From Cloacimonetes bacterium TCS62 (GTDB lineage: Bacteria; Cloacimonadota; Cloacimonadia; Cloacimonadales; TCS61): a stretch of 29,029 nucleotides of DNA. A program made the translations under genes and the position numbers. Location of the stretch: NCBI GenBank assembly GCA_001577185.1, contig LSCM01000006.1, positions 1 to 29,029 of the forward strand, in the 5' to 3' direction. The notes under the pieces are model-generated. The model ran no database searches and had not been told where the DNA came from. It saw only the letters and a program-made list of their open reading frames with translations. Positions 1 through 8,301 of this stretch are shown in pieces. Position 1 is the first letter of the stretch; each line of letters starts with the position of its first letter.

Positions 1-2
1 TA

Positions 3-449
3 GAAGATATGGGTGATGATTGGGGTAAGGTACACTTAATGTTCCTCGATGATAACAGCTATGGCTCAATTATTCAAGGATTTGGAGAAGATCTGGGTGG
101 AACAATGAATTATGCAGCAATTAAGATCCATTTCCCACCAACAGGTTCAGAAGATCCAACGATCGTACCGGCAACAGCTCAACTGTCACAAAATTATCCT
201 AATCCATTTAACCCAACAACAACAATAGCTTATAATGTTAACCAAGCTAGTAATGTAAAAATTGATGTTTACAATGTAAGAGGTCAGTTTGTTACAAATC
301 TTGTAAATACACATAAAGATGCTGGTGAACATACTATTGTTTGGAATGGAAAAGATAAGAATAATCAAGAAGTTACTAGTGGTGTGTACTACTATAAGAT
401 GAAATCAGGAAGATATACATCTACTAAGAAGATGATCCTTCTTAAATAA
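3..449 (+). CDS. C-terminal part of a T9SS-sorted secreted protein (5' end outside window)
   Basis: The frame is open to the left edge, so this is the 3' end of a larger gene; the ATG at position 9 is probably internal. The last 90 or so residues are a FlgD-Ig-like type A sorting domain. It opens with the signature NYPNPFNPTTTIAY, continues through VYNVRGQ and an aspartate/asparagine-rich WNGKDKNNQ turn, then SGVYYYKM, and ends in the lysine-rich KKMILLK. In FCB bacteria such domains direct periplasmic proteins through the T9SS outer-membrane pore, after which they are cut off. The roughly 55 residues before it are too few to assign a catalytic domain. A strong terminator follows 18 bases after the stop. 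The family call for the domain is confident; the function of the full protein is unknown. Confidence 0.85.
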   Translation, partial: EDMGDDWGKVHLMFLDDNSYGSIIQGFGEDLGGTMNYAAIKIHFPPTGSEDPTIVPATAQLSQNYPNPFNPTTTIAYNVNQASNVKIDVYNVRGQFVTNLVNTHKDAGEHTIVWNGKDKNNQEVTSGVYYYKMKSGRYTSTKKMILLK

Positions 450-467
450 GTACTTCTGAAACTGATA

Positions 468-497
468 AAAAAGGTCACTCAATTGAGTGACCTTTTT
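468..497. terminator. Bidirectional intrinsic terminator between convergent genes
   Basis: A perfect 13-base inverted repeat, 468-480 and 485-497, has the tetraloop AATT. The stem core is GGTCACTC/GAGTGACC, flanked by A-runs on the left and T-runs on the right, so it works as a terminator in both directions. It sits between the + strand cargo gene ending at 449 and the minus-strand truA ending at 517. Confidence 0.93.
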
Positions 498-516
498 CTT
501 TTTTAAGGATTATCTT

Positions 517-1272
517 TTATTGTATACGATATTCCTTGGAATATTTTACATCTGTAAGAAATAAACCTTGAGCAGGTGCGGTTGTAATCAACTTATCATT
601 TGGAGTTTTATTTTTAAATAGTGATTTGATAACAAAACCTTTTTTTTCATTATTTACAATATTCAATATAGTTCCGATAATTCGTCGGACCATATGATGT
701 AAAAAACGGTTTGCTGAAATAGTAAAAATAATACGTTCATCTTTTTTTGTAACCCTAAAAATTTTAATATTACAAATATAATTATTGATATCCGGGTTGA
801 ATTTTGAGAAAGAAGTGAAATCATGCTTTCCTAAAAAATATGGTAAACATCTTTTTATTCTATCTAAATTTAGATCAAATCTGGAAAAATAACTTGTAAA
901 ACGCCTATTAAATGGAGTTTTTGTAGTAGCAATAAAATATTTGTAAGTACGTTTGATCGCATCATATCTGGCGTGAAAATCATCTTTTACTTTGTATACT
1001 TCATTTATTCCGATATCATTTGGGAACTTAGTTCGGAGAGCTAATTTTATTTGTTTCTCAGTCATATCGATCGGAAAATCAAAGTGAGCATACTGTCGTA
1101 AAGCATGAACTCCAGAATCAGTACGTCCAGAACCTGTGATCTTTATATCTGTTTTTGCTATTTCACTGATTGCTCTTTCTATTGTTCCTTGTACAGTTCT
1201 TACTGATTTTTGAATTTGCCAACCAGAGAAATCGGATCCATCATAAGAGATTTGAATAACAATTCTTTGCAT
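517..1272 (-). CDS. truA: tRNA pseudouridine(38-40) synthase TruA
   Basis: TruA converts uridines 38-40 of the tRNA anticodon stem-loop to pseudouridine. The N-terminus has the family pattern YDGSDFSGWQ (residues 10-19). The catalytic motif is GSGRTDSGVHA, with the nucleophilic aspartate at D52. The C-terminal half has FLHHMVRRIIGT, typical of the TruA fold. At 251 residues the length is normal. The ATG shares one base with the stop of the upstream membrane-protein gene (TAATG) and has no good ribosome-binding site, so translation is probably coupled. It is the last gene of the long minus-strand unit and ends at the bidirectional terminator. Confidence 0.96.
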   Translation of the reverse strand: MQRIVIQISYDGSDFSGWQIQKSVRTVQGTIERAISEIAKTDIKITGSGRTDSGVHALRQYAHFDFPIDMTEKQIKLALRTKFPNDIGINEVYKVKDDFHARYDAIKRTYKYFIATTKTPFNRRFTSYFSRFDLNLDRIKRCLPYFLGKHDFTSFSKFNPDINNYICNIKIFRVTKKDERIIFTISANRFLHHMVRRIIGTILNIVNNEKKGFVIKSLFKNKTPNDKLITTAPAQGLFLTDVKYSKEYRIQ

Positions 1273-1913
1273 TATCTGCCAACTTTTAATATTAAAATTA
1301 GGTTTGAAATTATAATATATGTCATCAAATATAAATTGGACTGAATGTCAAATTTCCTAGGATTAGAAAACTTTAGTTGTTGTACTGTTGCATGTTCAAC
1401 TATTCGTATTTTTTTGTAACTTGAGATAATGGCCGATATGATAGAATCGATTAAGTCATTTTTTTGGGGCGTTATTGTCTTATATTGTTCAAAAAATATA
1501 GGGATGAAATGTATTGTAGCGGAAAAAAAATAACGTATATTATAGAATAATAGAGTTCTGGGGAGAAAATTAGTATCAATCAAGAAGTCCTTTATTGTTG
1601 TTGTGGAAACCAAATAGACCGATAATAAAATAACATATAGAATTCTTAAAAAAATAACAAATTGAGTCATAAATGGAATGCCAAAGATGATACCAAAAAG
1701 AAATATTGAAGTAAAGAATGGAGTTAGCATTAAGATGGTCTTCAGCCACAAAATGAGAATATCATAAGATATCAATAAATAGAGTAATGTAAGGAAAATT
1801 AATATGATCAAATTTTGTAAGTTCATTATTGTAGAAATTGTCAAACAGATCAAAGTTAAAAAAAATTTTAGAAGTGAATTTTGTTTGTTGAAAAGGGAGT
1901 AATTAGCTTTCAT
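1272..1913 (-). CDS. EcfT/CbiQ-like integral membrane protein
   Basis: The protein has 213 very hydrophobic residues with about five or six membrane segments, two near residues 15-60, others near 60-105, and one at the C-terminus. The topology resembles the transmembrane T-component of energy-coupling-factor vitamin/metal transporters. There is a basic N-terminus, a TTTIKDFL segment like the family's TTxxxL element, then an LPR...IRYFFSATIHFIPIFFEQY stretch. A cytosolic helix region (KIRIVEHATVQQLKF) lies where EcfT has its Ala-Arg-Gly coupling motif, but that motif is not clearly preserved. No ABC ATPase or substrate-binding S-component is in the window. It lies 6 bases after the TPR lipoprotein gene and overlaps truA by one base. 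Assignment is by pattern only; an unrelated membrane protein remains possible. Confidence 0.5.
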   Translation of the reverse strand: MKANYSLFNKQNSLLKFFLTLICLTISTIMNLQNLIILIFLTLLYLLISYDILILWLKTILMLTPFFTSIFLFGIIFGIPFMTQFVIFLRILYVILLSVYLVSTTTIKDFLIDTNFLPRTLLFYNIRYFFSATIHFIPIFFEQYKTITPQKNDLIDSIISAIISSYKKIRIVEHATVQQLKFSNPRKFDIQSNLYLMTYIIISNLILILKVGR

Positions 1914-1919
1914 CTATTT

Positions 1920-3923
1920 TCAGCGCGTTTTAGAATTTTGGGATTTGTAGTTTTCCTTATCAATCTCTTTCTTAGAAGTTTTGCTTTGTTCTTTTTCCTT
2001 CTGTTCTTCTTCTCTGTTTTCTTCCTTCTTTTGGATTTGGTTTTCTAAATTGATAAGTGCAGGTAATCTCTCTAATGTCTTATAATGTTCTCCATTATAG
2101 ATCTGATAAATAGCTTGAATTATTTCTTCATCTGATGTTTCTTCCAAGAGATCATTGAAATATACTTTAGATTTAACACTGTCATTTAGTGTAAAATAGT
2201 AAATATATCCTAAAGTAAACTTTGCCTTTTCGGAATAGATGTTATCGTCAGAGTCTGCTATCGCGCTAAGTGGTTCTATTATTTGTTCTGGATTTTTATC
2301 CATGTGCGATATCAATTGATTGTATTCTGCAATTTGATCGAGTTCTTTCTTTGTAGTGACAACGACTTCTTTATCATTGATCAAAAGAGTTGCAGCATAG
2401 GTATATTTATTATCAGGAAATTCATTCTTTAATTTTGAATATATTTTCTTAGTTTGAGTACTATCTTGTATAAGAGCATCATTTATCCAAAGTTTTACAA
2501 AATTTGAGTAGGGAATAAATTCATTCTCGAACATATTCACAACTTTTTCTAACTGAGGAATGTTGTTTTCTAATGTTGTTTTCATCGAATCTTCTTTTTG
2601 TTCTAAACTTTTTTTTGCTAATTGGGTACTATCCGGTAATGCAATTTTGGAAGTATCTTGGTGAGTAGTTGAATCAATTTGAGAATTAATGCTGTCCAAT
2701 TTAGTAACGAGTTGGCTAATATTGCCTAAAACGGCATCTTTACTTTTAATCACTTTATTGTAGATTGAAAGAGCAGAATCAGGTTGGTTCAAGACATCTA
2801 TGTAATACTCTGCTAATTTAAAATGCTGTAGAACTAGATCCTCATAATCAGTATCTTCTCGGGGTTTATAATATTGTATGATCTGGCTTGCTACGGAACT
2901 TCTCCTGAGGGCTTTATCAACAAGTTTTGAACGGGAATGTTCTTGTTTGACTTTATTGTAAAATTCGATAGCTTTTTCATAATCTTCTAAATTGTGAAAA
3001 TATAATTCTGCCAGATAATAGGAAGCTTCAGCTGCAATGTTAGTGTGTTTATTATCTTTAATGATAGCGTTTAAGATAGCTATAGCTTCATCGGTGTCAT
3101 TTAAATTCGATAGAGCTCGAGCTCTTATCAACCTGATCCGCGAGATCTTATTTTCACGATATTCATCTTTCAATAAGGATTCTGTATATTTTTTTGCTAG
3201 CTGGTATTCACCTTGTAGTAAATAGTTTAAAGATATGAAATATCTGGAATCAAATTTGATATTTCTCGATATATTTGTTTTTAACAAAGATAAAAATATA
3301 TTATTTGCTTTACTGTAATTTTTTTTGTCTGTTTGAATTTTCCCAAGTAGAAAATAAGCATTTTCATATTCATCTGAATCAGCATATTGTTCAATTATCT
3401 TTCTTAAATAATATTCTGTTTCAACATAATTTTCTTCTTCAAGATTGTAAGTGGCTAATATTTTTAAAGCTCTTGGATGAAGTTTACTAAATTTATCTTT
3501 CAATAGGAAGTCTTTTAAAATTTGATATGCTTTATTATGTTTTTTGAATTGATAATTTGCTTGAGCAAGATATAACTTTGCTTCAGGAACAAATTCACTT
3601 TGTGGGTAGAATTTGATTAATTCTTCTAATTTTGAAATCGATTGTCTATAATTTCTACCAATATAAAAAAAAGATTTTGCTATCAGAAAAAGTGCATCAT
3701 CTGCGTATTTACTGTCTTTGTAATCTGTTAAAACGATTCCGCATTTCTTGATAGTTTTATTGTATTTTTGTATAGCAGTAGATTTTGGCTGACCATTATC
3801 ACGTAACTCCATTTCATTAGCTTCTTTAAAATACTTTTCGGCATTATAGAAAGTGTTGTAGTAAACACAACTATTTAAGAATAAAAATGCTGCTAGAATT
3901 AGATGCTTAAATTTCATGTTCAT
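1920..3923 (-). CDS. TPR-repeat outer-membrane-type lipoprotein
   Basis: The chosen ATG (3923) is one base after the hutH stop and gives 667 residues. An ATG two codons later (3917) is equally plausible, while one at 3938 would add five residues in front of the signal and overlap hutH. No clear Shine-Dalgarno precedes any of them. The start is a lipoprotein signal: basic MNMKFKH, a hydrophobic core, then lipobox LNSC with the acylated Cys at residue 19. The mature protein opens with VYYNTFYNAEKYF, a pattern I recognise from FCB-type TPR lipoproteins. Repeated 34-residue-like helices (AKLYLAQANY, NAYFLLGKIQ, ASYYLAELYF) fill residues 50-390. The C-terminus is a highly charged Lys/Glu coiled tail. 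It could be a BamD/YbgF-like assembly factor or a T9SS lipoprotein of the SprE/PorW kind; this is inferred from context, not shown. Confidence 0.8.
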   Translation of the reverse strand: MNMKFKHLILAAFLFLNSCVYYNTFYNAEKYFKEANEMELRDNGQPKSTAIQKYNKTIKKCGIVLTDYKDSKYADDALFLIAKSFFYIGRNYRQSISKLEELIKFYPQSEFVPEAKLYLAQANYQFKKHNKAYQILKDFLLKDKFSKLHPRALKILATYNLEEENYVETEYYLRKIIEQYADSDEYENAYFLLGKIQTDKKNYSKANNIFLSLLKTNISRNIKFDSRYFISLNYLLQGEYQLAKKYTESLLKDEYRENKISRIRLIRARALSNLNDTDEAIAILNAIIKDNKHTNIAAEASYYLAELYFHNLEDYEKAIEFYNKVKQEHSRSKLVDKALRRSSVASQIIQYYKPREDTDYEDLVLQHFKLAEYYIDVLNQPDSALSIYNKVIKSKDAVLGNISQLVTKLDSINSQIDSTTHQDTSKIALPDSTQLAKKSLEQKEDSMKTTLENNIPQLEKVVNMFENEFIPYSNFVKLWINDALIQDSTQTKKIYSKLKNEFPDNKYTYAATLLINDKEVVVTTKKELDQIAEYNQLISHMDKNPEQIIEPLSAIADSDDNIYSEKAKFTLGYIYYFTLNDSVKSKVYFNDLLEETSDEEIIQAIYQIYNGEHYKTLERLPALINLENQIQKKEENREEEQKEKEQSKTSKKEIDKENYKSQNSKTR

Positions 3924-3924
3924 A

Positions 3925-5448
3925 CTATAACAATTCAATATAATTCTTCACTAACTTTGGAATAATATCAGATTCAACTAATTTTGTTAGATTATTAATA
4001 TCTTCATTTAAAATCCTGTCCTTATCCAGATGTGCTACGATTTTACGTACCTCTTGTTTTACTGCTTCTATTGCAGCTGAAGATTTCAGATCTCTGCAAT
4101 CAAGAGCTTGTGTTGCAATCATCAATTCTATTGCTAAAACCACAGTTGTATTATCCAATATGGTTCTAGCTTTCATAGCACCAATTGTACCCATACTTAC
4201 ATGATCCTCTTGGTTTGCAGATGTTGGGATAGAATCAGAAGAAGATGGATGGGAAAGAACTTTGTTTTCGGAGACCAAAGATGCAGCAGTAACCTGAGCT
4301 ATCATATAACCTGAATCTAAGCCGGGACGTGGCGCTAAGAATGGGTTTAGACCATTATTTAACGCTGGATTAAGTAATTGCTCAGATCTCCGATCGGAAA
4401 TGTTTGCTAATTCTGCAACTGTAAAACCTAATGTATCCATTATAAAGGCAATAGGTTCACCATGGAAATTACCACCAGAAATAACTTTATTTTCATCAGG
4501 GAAGATCAAGGGATTATCAGTGGAAGAATTCATCTCAATTTCTATTGTGGATCTTATGTAGGCTAATGCGTCTCGTACTGCTCCGTGTACTTGAGGAGTG
4601 CATCGTAAACTATAAGCATCTTGAACGTTCTTGCAGTATTCATGAGAACAATTTAACTTACTAGTTTCTAGTAAAGAATACAAGTTCTTTGCAGAAGCAC
4701 TTTGACCCACATGAGGTCTTAAATCATGAACAAGCTTATCAAAGGCTGATCTTGTGCCTTTTAGAGCATCTACACTCATGCTTGCAATTACATCTGCAAT
4801 TTCACATAACTGTTCAGCACGCAAAAGATTTAACGCCCCTACACCAGTCATAACTTGAGTACCATTATTAAGAGCTAATCCTTCTTTCGCTTTAAGAACT
4901 ACAGGTTTAATACCCGCTAATTCCAAAGCTTTCTCTCCAACCAAAGTTTTACCATTGTAGTTAGCTTTTCCTTTACCAAGGAGGACTAATGCAAGATGTG
5001 ATAAGGGTGCTAGATCTCCACTAGCTCCGACAGAACCTTTTTCTGGGATGAGTGGATGAACTCCTTTGTTAAGTAGATCTACTAATGTTTGTAATGTACT
5101 TAATCTAATACCGGAATGTCCTTTTACTAGAACATTGATTCGTAAAAGCATTACTGCTCTTGTTTCTTCGACCGAAAGGTATGGCCCTACACCAGTAGAA
5201 TGACTAAGAATAAGATTTTTCTGCAATTCTTCAATATTATCAAGAGAGATCTGAATATTTGCAAATTTACCAAATCCAGTTGTTAAACCATAAACTACTT
5301 GTTTTTCATTGATGACTTTATCAACATAATTTCTGCATTTACGAATTTTTTCTTTAGCTTTTGGATCTATATCAACTTTCTTTCTTTCATAGACGATCTC
5401 TTTTAGATCGAGTAATGTTAGATTTTGTCCAGTTATTACAATAGCCAC
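3925..5448 (-). CDS. hutH: Histidine ammonia-lyase
   Basis: The enzyme deaminates L-histidine to trans-urocanate, the first step of histidine breakdown. The self-formed MIO electrophile comes from A142-S143-G144 in GSVGASGDLAPLSH. Other active-site positions match the characterised Pseudomonas enzyme: Y53 (YGLTTGFG), H83 (SHSTGVG), N195 (NNGTQ), Q276, Y279 and R282 (QDAYSLRCTPQ), F328 (GGNFHGEP) and E414 (NQEDHVSMG). H83 and E414 indicate histidine rather than phenylalanine or tyrosine as substrate. The start is GTG, preceded by TAGGAGAG. It is supported by the N-terminal AIVITG pattern shared with the upstream paralogue. Length, 507 residues, is typical. The gene sits between that paralogue (15-base gap) and the TPR lipoprotein. 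The urocanase for the next step is at 16731. Confidence 0.95.
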   Translation of the reverse strand: MAIVITGQNLTLLDLKEIVYERKKVDIDPKAKEKIRKCRNYVDKVINEKQVVYGLTTGFGKFANIQISLDNIEELQKNLILSHSTGVGPYLSVEETRAVMLLRINVLVKGHSGIRLSTLQTLVDLLNKGVHPLIPEKGSVGASGDLAPLSHLALVLLGKGKANYNGKTLVGEKALELAGIKPVVLKAKEGLALNNGTQVMTGVGALNLLRAEQLCEIADVIASMSVDALKGTRSAFDKLVHDLRPHVGQSASAKNLYSLLETSKLNCSHEYCKNVQDAYSLRCTPQVHGAVRDALAYIRSTIEIEMNSSTDNPLIFPDENKVISGGNFHGEPIAFIMDTLGFTVAELANISDRRSEQLLNPALNNGLNPFLAPRPGLDSGYMIAQVTAASLVSENKVLSHPSSSDSIPTSANQEDHVSMGTIGAMKARTILDNTTVVLAIELMIATQALDCRDLKSSAAIEAVKQEVRKIVAHLDKDRILNEDINNLTKLVESDIIPKLVKNYIELL

Positions 5449-5463
5449 AAATTTCTCTCCTAC

Positions 5464-6990
5464 TTAATATGTGTTTAATTCCCCAATTGCATCTTCCACA
5501 TCATGAAGTATTTCTCTATCTTTTACAAATTTCATCATATTATTATGGTCGTCAAATAAAGGTCTATCTTCATCAAGATGATCTACAATTTTCCGTACAG
5601 CTTTATGTGCTACTTGTGTTCCTTTACCAGGGCTGTAATCCCTGAAATCAAGAGCTTGGGCTGCTGCTATGAACTCTATCCCCAAAATACCATAAGCATT
5701 ATCCAAGATCTTTCTAGTTTTGAGAGAAGTATTCATGCCCATACTAACAAAATCTTCTTGATCAGCAGCTGCAGGGATGGATTGTATAGAAGCTGGATTC
5801 GAAAGAATTCTATTCTCAACTATCATCATATCAGCAGTGTATTGGCTGAGCATGTGTCCGGAAAACATGCCTGCACCTTTGGTGAGAAAAGCTGGTAAAC
5901 CTACACTTAAGGCAGGATTTAAAAGACGATTTAATCTTCGTTCGGAAATAACACAAACCATTGTGATAACACTACCCAACATATCCATAGGAACACTTAC
6001 AGGGGTACCCTGAAAATTAGCACCGGTAAGTACGATTCCATCTTCTGGTAAGAAAACTGGATTATCACCGACACCGTTCAATTCAATCTCAACTTGACTT
6101 CTCGTCCATCTTAACTGATCTCTAGCAGCACCAAGAACCTGTGGGGTTGAACGCATACTATAGGCATCTTGCACTCGTACTTTCATACCTTTAAGGAGGT
6201 CGGAATCTTCTATAACTTTCTTAATATTTCCCGCTGAGGTAATTGCGCCTTTAAAACCTCTAAGACGGTGAAGTCTTTCATCATAAGGTTTTAGATTTGC
6301 CATTAGTGCTTCTAAAGTCATAGCAGCAGCTATCTCTGCCTGTTTGAACAATCGCTCTGTTTCATAAATAATTAAAGCCGACATTGCGGTTAGAAGATTA
6401 CTGCCATTAATAGCAGCTAGACCATCTCTTGCTTTTAAACCAGGAATTTCAATACCTGCCTTGTCCATCGCTTCTTTACCAGGATATCTCTTCCCTTCGT
6501 AAAATGCTTCACCTTCACCCATTAATAGAAGGGCAATCTGACTCATCGGAGCGAGATCACCGCTAGCCCCCACGCTACCTTTTTCGCATACAACTGGAGT
6601 TACTCCTTTATTTAGCATCTCTATTAAAGTTTGGGTGATTATCGGACGACAGCCAGAATGTCCATTAGCATGTACATTAATACGGCCAACCATAGCTCCA
6701 CGCACATGTTCAATAGGACATGGCTCACCTATGCCAGCAGAATGGTTATATATTAGATACTTTTGAAATTGTTTTATTTGTTCATCATTAAGAACGACTT
6801 CAGAAAATTCACCTATACCAGTATTAACACCGTACATGATCTCGCCTTCTTCAATCTTTTCTTCAATAAAACTTCTGCATGCCTTAATACTTTCCAGAGC
6901 ATCGGGATGTAATTCTACTTTTTCTTTTCCGTGAGCTACATTGTAGACATCTTCAATTTTTAGATCTTTACCTGTGATAACAACCGCCAT
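5464..6990 (-). CDS. MIO-dependent aromatic amino acid ammonia-lyase, divergent HutH paralogue
   Basis: The 508-residue enzyme belongs to the lyase class I-like MIO family and can be aligned with the adjacent hutH over its full length. MIO triad A142-S143-G144 is intact, as are Y53 (YGVNTGIG), H83 (YNHSAGIG), N195 (INGSN), Q274/Y277/R280 (QDAYSMRSTPQ), F326 and E412 (QEDFVSMG). It differs from HutH at pocket-lining sites: TGANFQGTP replaces SGGNFHGEP, RSTPQ replaces RCTPQ, and EDF replaces EDH. The retained His and Glu argue against a phenylalanine lyase. A histidine lyase with changed properties, or a lyase/aminomutase for another aromatic amino acid, are both possible. The start has a good AAGGAG site 8 bases upstream. 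Its neighbours are DUF5683-like genes upstream and hutH downstream. Confidence 0.88.
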   Translation of the reverse strand: MAVVITGKDLKIEDVYNVAHGKEKVELHPDALESIKACRSFIEEKIEEGEIMYGVNTGIGEFSEVVLNDEQIKQFQKYLIYNHSAGIGEPCPIEHVRGAMVGRINVHANGHSGCRPIITQTLIEMLNKGVTPVVCEKGSVGASGDLAPMSQIALLLMGEGEAFYEGKRYPGKEAMDKAGIEIPGLKARDGLAAINGSNLLTAMSALIIYETERLFKQAEIAAAMTLEALMANLKPYDERLHRLRGFKGAITSAGNIKKVIEDSDLLKGMKVRVQDAYSMRSTPQVLGAARDQLRWTRSQVEIELNGVGDNPVFLPEDGIVLTGANFQGTPVSVPMDMLGSVITMVCVISERRLNRLLNPALSVGLPAFLTKGAGMFSGHMLSQYTADMMIVENRILSNPASIQSIPAAADQEDFVSMGMNTSLKTRKILDNAYGILGIEFIAAAQALDFRDYSPGKGTQVAHKAVRKIVDHLDEDRPLFDDHNNMMKFVKDREILHDVEDAIGELNTY

Positions 6991-7007
6991 AATTTTTCTC
7001 CTTTTTT

Positions 7008-7646
7008 TTATTTAAATTTATATTCTAATGTTAGAAAAGTTTGTAATTCATTATCAATAAAAACTCTTGCATTCAAACGATTTAACTTAGTATTTATTCT
7101 AACGGAGTTTAGCACACTTAATAATCTGTTTGCTATGAAAGCTCCGGTAATTGTCTTAGCATAATCTCCATATTGAGTTTTTCTTTTTTGAAGTATCTTA
7201 TATTCGGAACGTTTATCATCATCCCAATTCCAAGAAAAATGATCAATAAATTCCATTTGAGCATCCAGATCATTCGGAAATTTTTCTTCTGCAAGGTTAA
7301 CAATATAATCACAATTTTCAAAGTTAGCACTTTCATATCTTGTTAACTGGTAAAAGTAATCGTTGGGATAATCTTCATTAGCAGGAATATGAGCATATTT
7401 TACAGCAAAATTATAAGATGCTTTATCCATTAGCTTTGCCTCTTCCTTAAAGTAAAAAAATGAACACCATGAAACTACTTCCGAAGCAAGAAAAACGTAA
7501 CCACTGTTACTTTTTTGAGAAAGTTCTCCCCATCCAGGGATTAAAGCGGATTTAAACATAAACTTTTTGGCATTAGTTTCTTCAGCAGTTAATTGAAGTG
7601 AAAAAATTATTAGAATTACCAAGATCAATTTAGAAATTGTATTCAT
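7008..7646 (-). CDS. DUF5683-like exported protein, third of three tandem copies
   Basis: I place the start at the ATG at 7646, which overlaps the upstream gene by 17 bases. The longer reading from 7685 would add charged residues before the signal. This gives a clean signal peptide (MNTISK, hydrophobic core, then QLTAEE) and about 212 residues. The DUF5683 hallmark follows: KSALIPGWGELSQK, a small membrane-inserting helix pair, then a long hydrophilic Tyr/Asp-rich middle. A second helix region (FIANRLLSVLNSVRINTKLN) precedes the C-terminal strand-like tail LTLEYKFK. Function is unknown for the family, which is envelope-associated in FCB bacteria. An AGGA-like site lies about 14 bases upstream of this ATG, so translational coupling is likely. 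Confidence 0.75.
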   Translation of the reverse strand: MNTISKLILVILIIFSLQLTAEETNAKKFMFKSALIPGWGELSQKSNSGYVFLASEVVSWCSFFYFKEEAKLMDKASYNFAVKYAHIPANEDYPNDYFYQLTRYESANFENCDYIVNLAEEKFPNDLDAQMEFIDHFSWNWDDDKRSEYKILQKRKTQYGDYAKTITGAFIANRLLSVLNSVRINTKLNRLNARVFIDNELQTFLTLEYKFK

Positions 7647-8301
7647 AATATAATTTAATTCCTCGTTTCTGCCAATCCGGATCAATATGCAAATGTCCCT
7701 GAAGCTGGTTTTCAGAATTGATTTTATTTACTGTTACAGCAGCATCGATCATACTTACGATCCTATTTAAGATTGCAGCAGCAAAAGTAAATTTTGTGTA
7801 GATCTCTAAATCTTGTTTATTACGACGAAGTTTTTTATACTTTGCCCATTCTCTTTCTGTTTCCCAATCCCATTGCATATCTTCTGGAACAAGATATTCA
7901 TCAAGATAATTTTGATATGCCTGAGGGTCATTTTTATAGATAAGATAAAAATTACGAGCATCTCTGATTATGGAGGTATTGTAATTTTCGCTTGATTGAT
8001 AATTTTGAATTATTTGATAATAGGAATCATCTCTATCAGTAGGGATATTAGCATTAGCAAATGCGAATTGTTTGTATGAATTTGTTGCCCATTGAGTTTC
8101 ATCTTTTAATCGTAAATAGGAGAATATAGTTGCAGCTTCCACGCAGAAAAAAGTAGCTGTTTTCTGATAACTTTTTGCATACATTTCACCTAAACCAGGT
8201 AAGACAGCAGAAAGAAAGAGTGCTTTCTTCGTAGATAGTTCTTCTGCTATCAACATAGATGTGAGCAATAAAAGCAGAAAGACAATAAGTGTTTTTTTCA
8301 T
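7630..8301 (-). CDS. DUF5683-like exported protein, second of three tandem copies
   Basis: The protein has 223 residues. The signal peptide is MKKTLIVFLLLLLTSMLIAEE. The family pattern then appears as SAVLPGLGEMYAKSYQK, followed by a hydrophobic stretch (TATFFCVEAATIFSYLRL), a hydrophilic aromatic-rich middle and a helix with ILNRIVSMIDAAVTVNK. The tail ends in aromatic LYYEYNF, like a terminal beta-strand. The ATG follows the stop of the first copy directly (TAAATG), and the 3' end contains the start of the third copy. The three copies share the PGxG(E/Q) turn and the N-(R/H)-(I/L)-(L/V) second helix but little else, so the duplications look old. Confidence 0.78.
   Translation of the reverse strand: MKKTLIVFLLLLLTSMLIAEELSTKKALFLSAVLPGLGEMYAKSYQKTATFFCVEAATIFSYLRLKDETQWATNSYKQFAFANANIPTDRDDSYYQIIQNYQSSENYNTSIIRDARNFYLIYKNDPQAYQNYLDEYLVPEDMQWDWETEREWAKYKKLRRNKQDLEIYTKFTFAAAILNRIVSMIDAAVTVNKINSENQLQGHLHIDPDWQKRGIKLYYEYNF

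Noticed and set aside
5578..6013. Open frames on the + strand inside the ammonia-lyase gene
   Set aside because: They are antisense to strongly conserved enzyme sequence, have no ribosome-binding site and no recognisable protein pattern.
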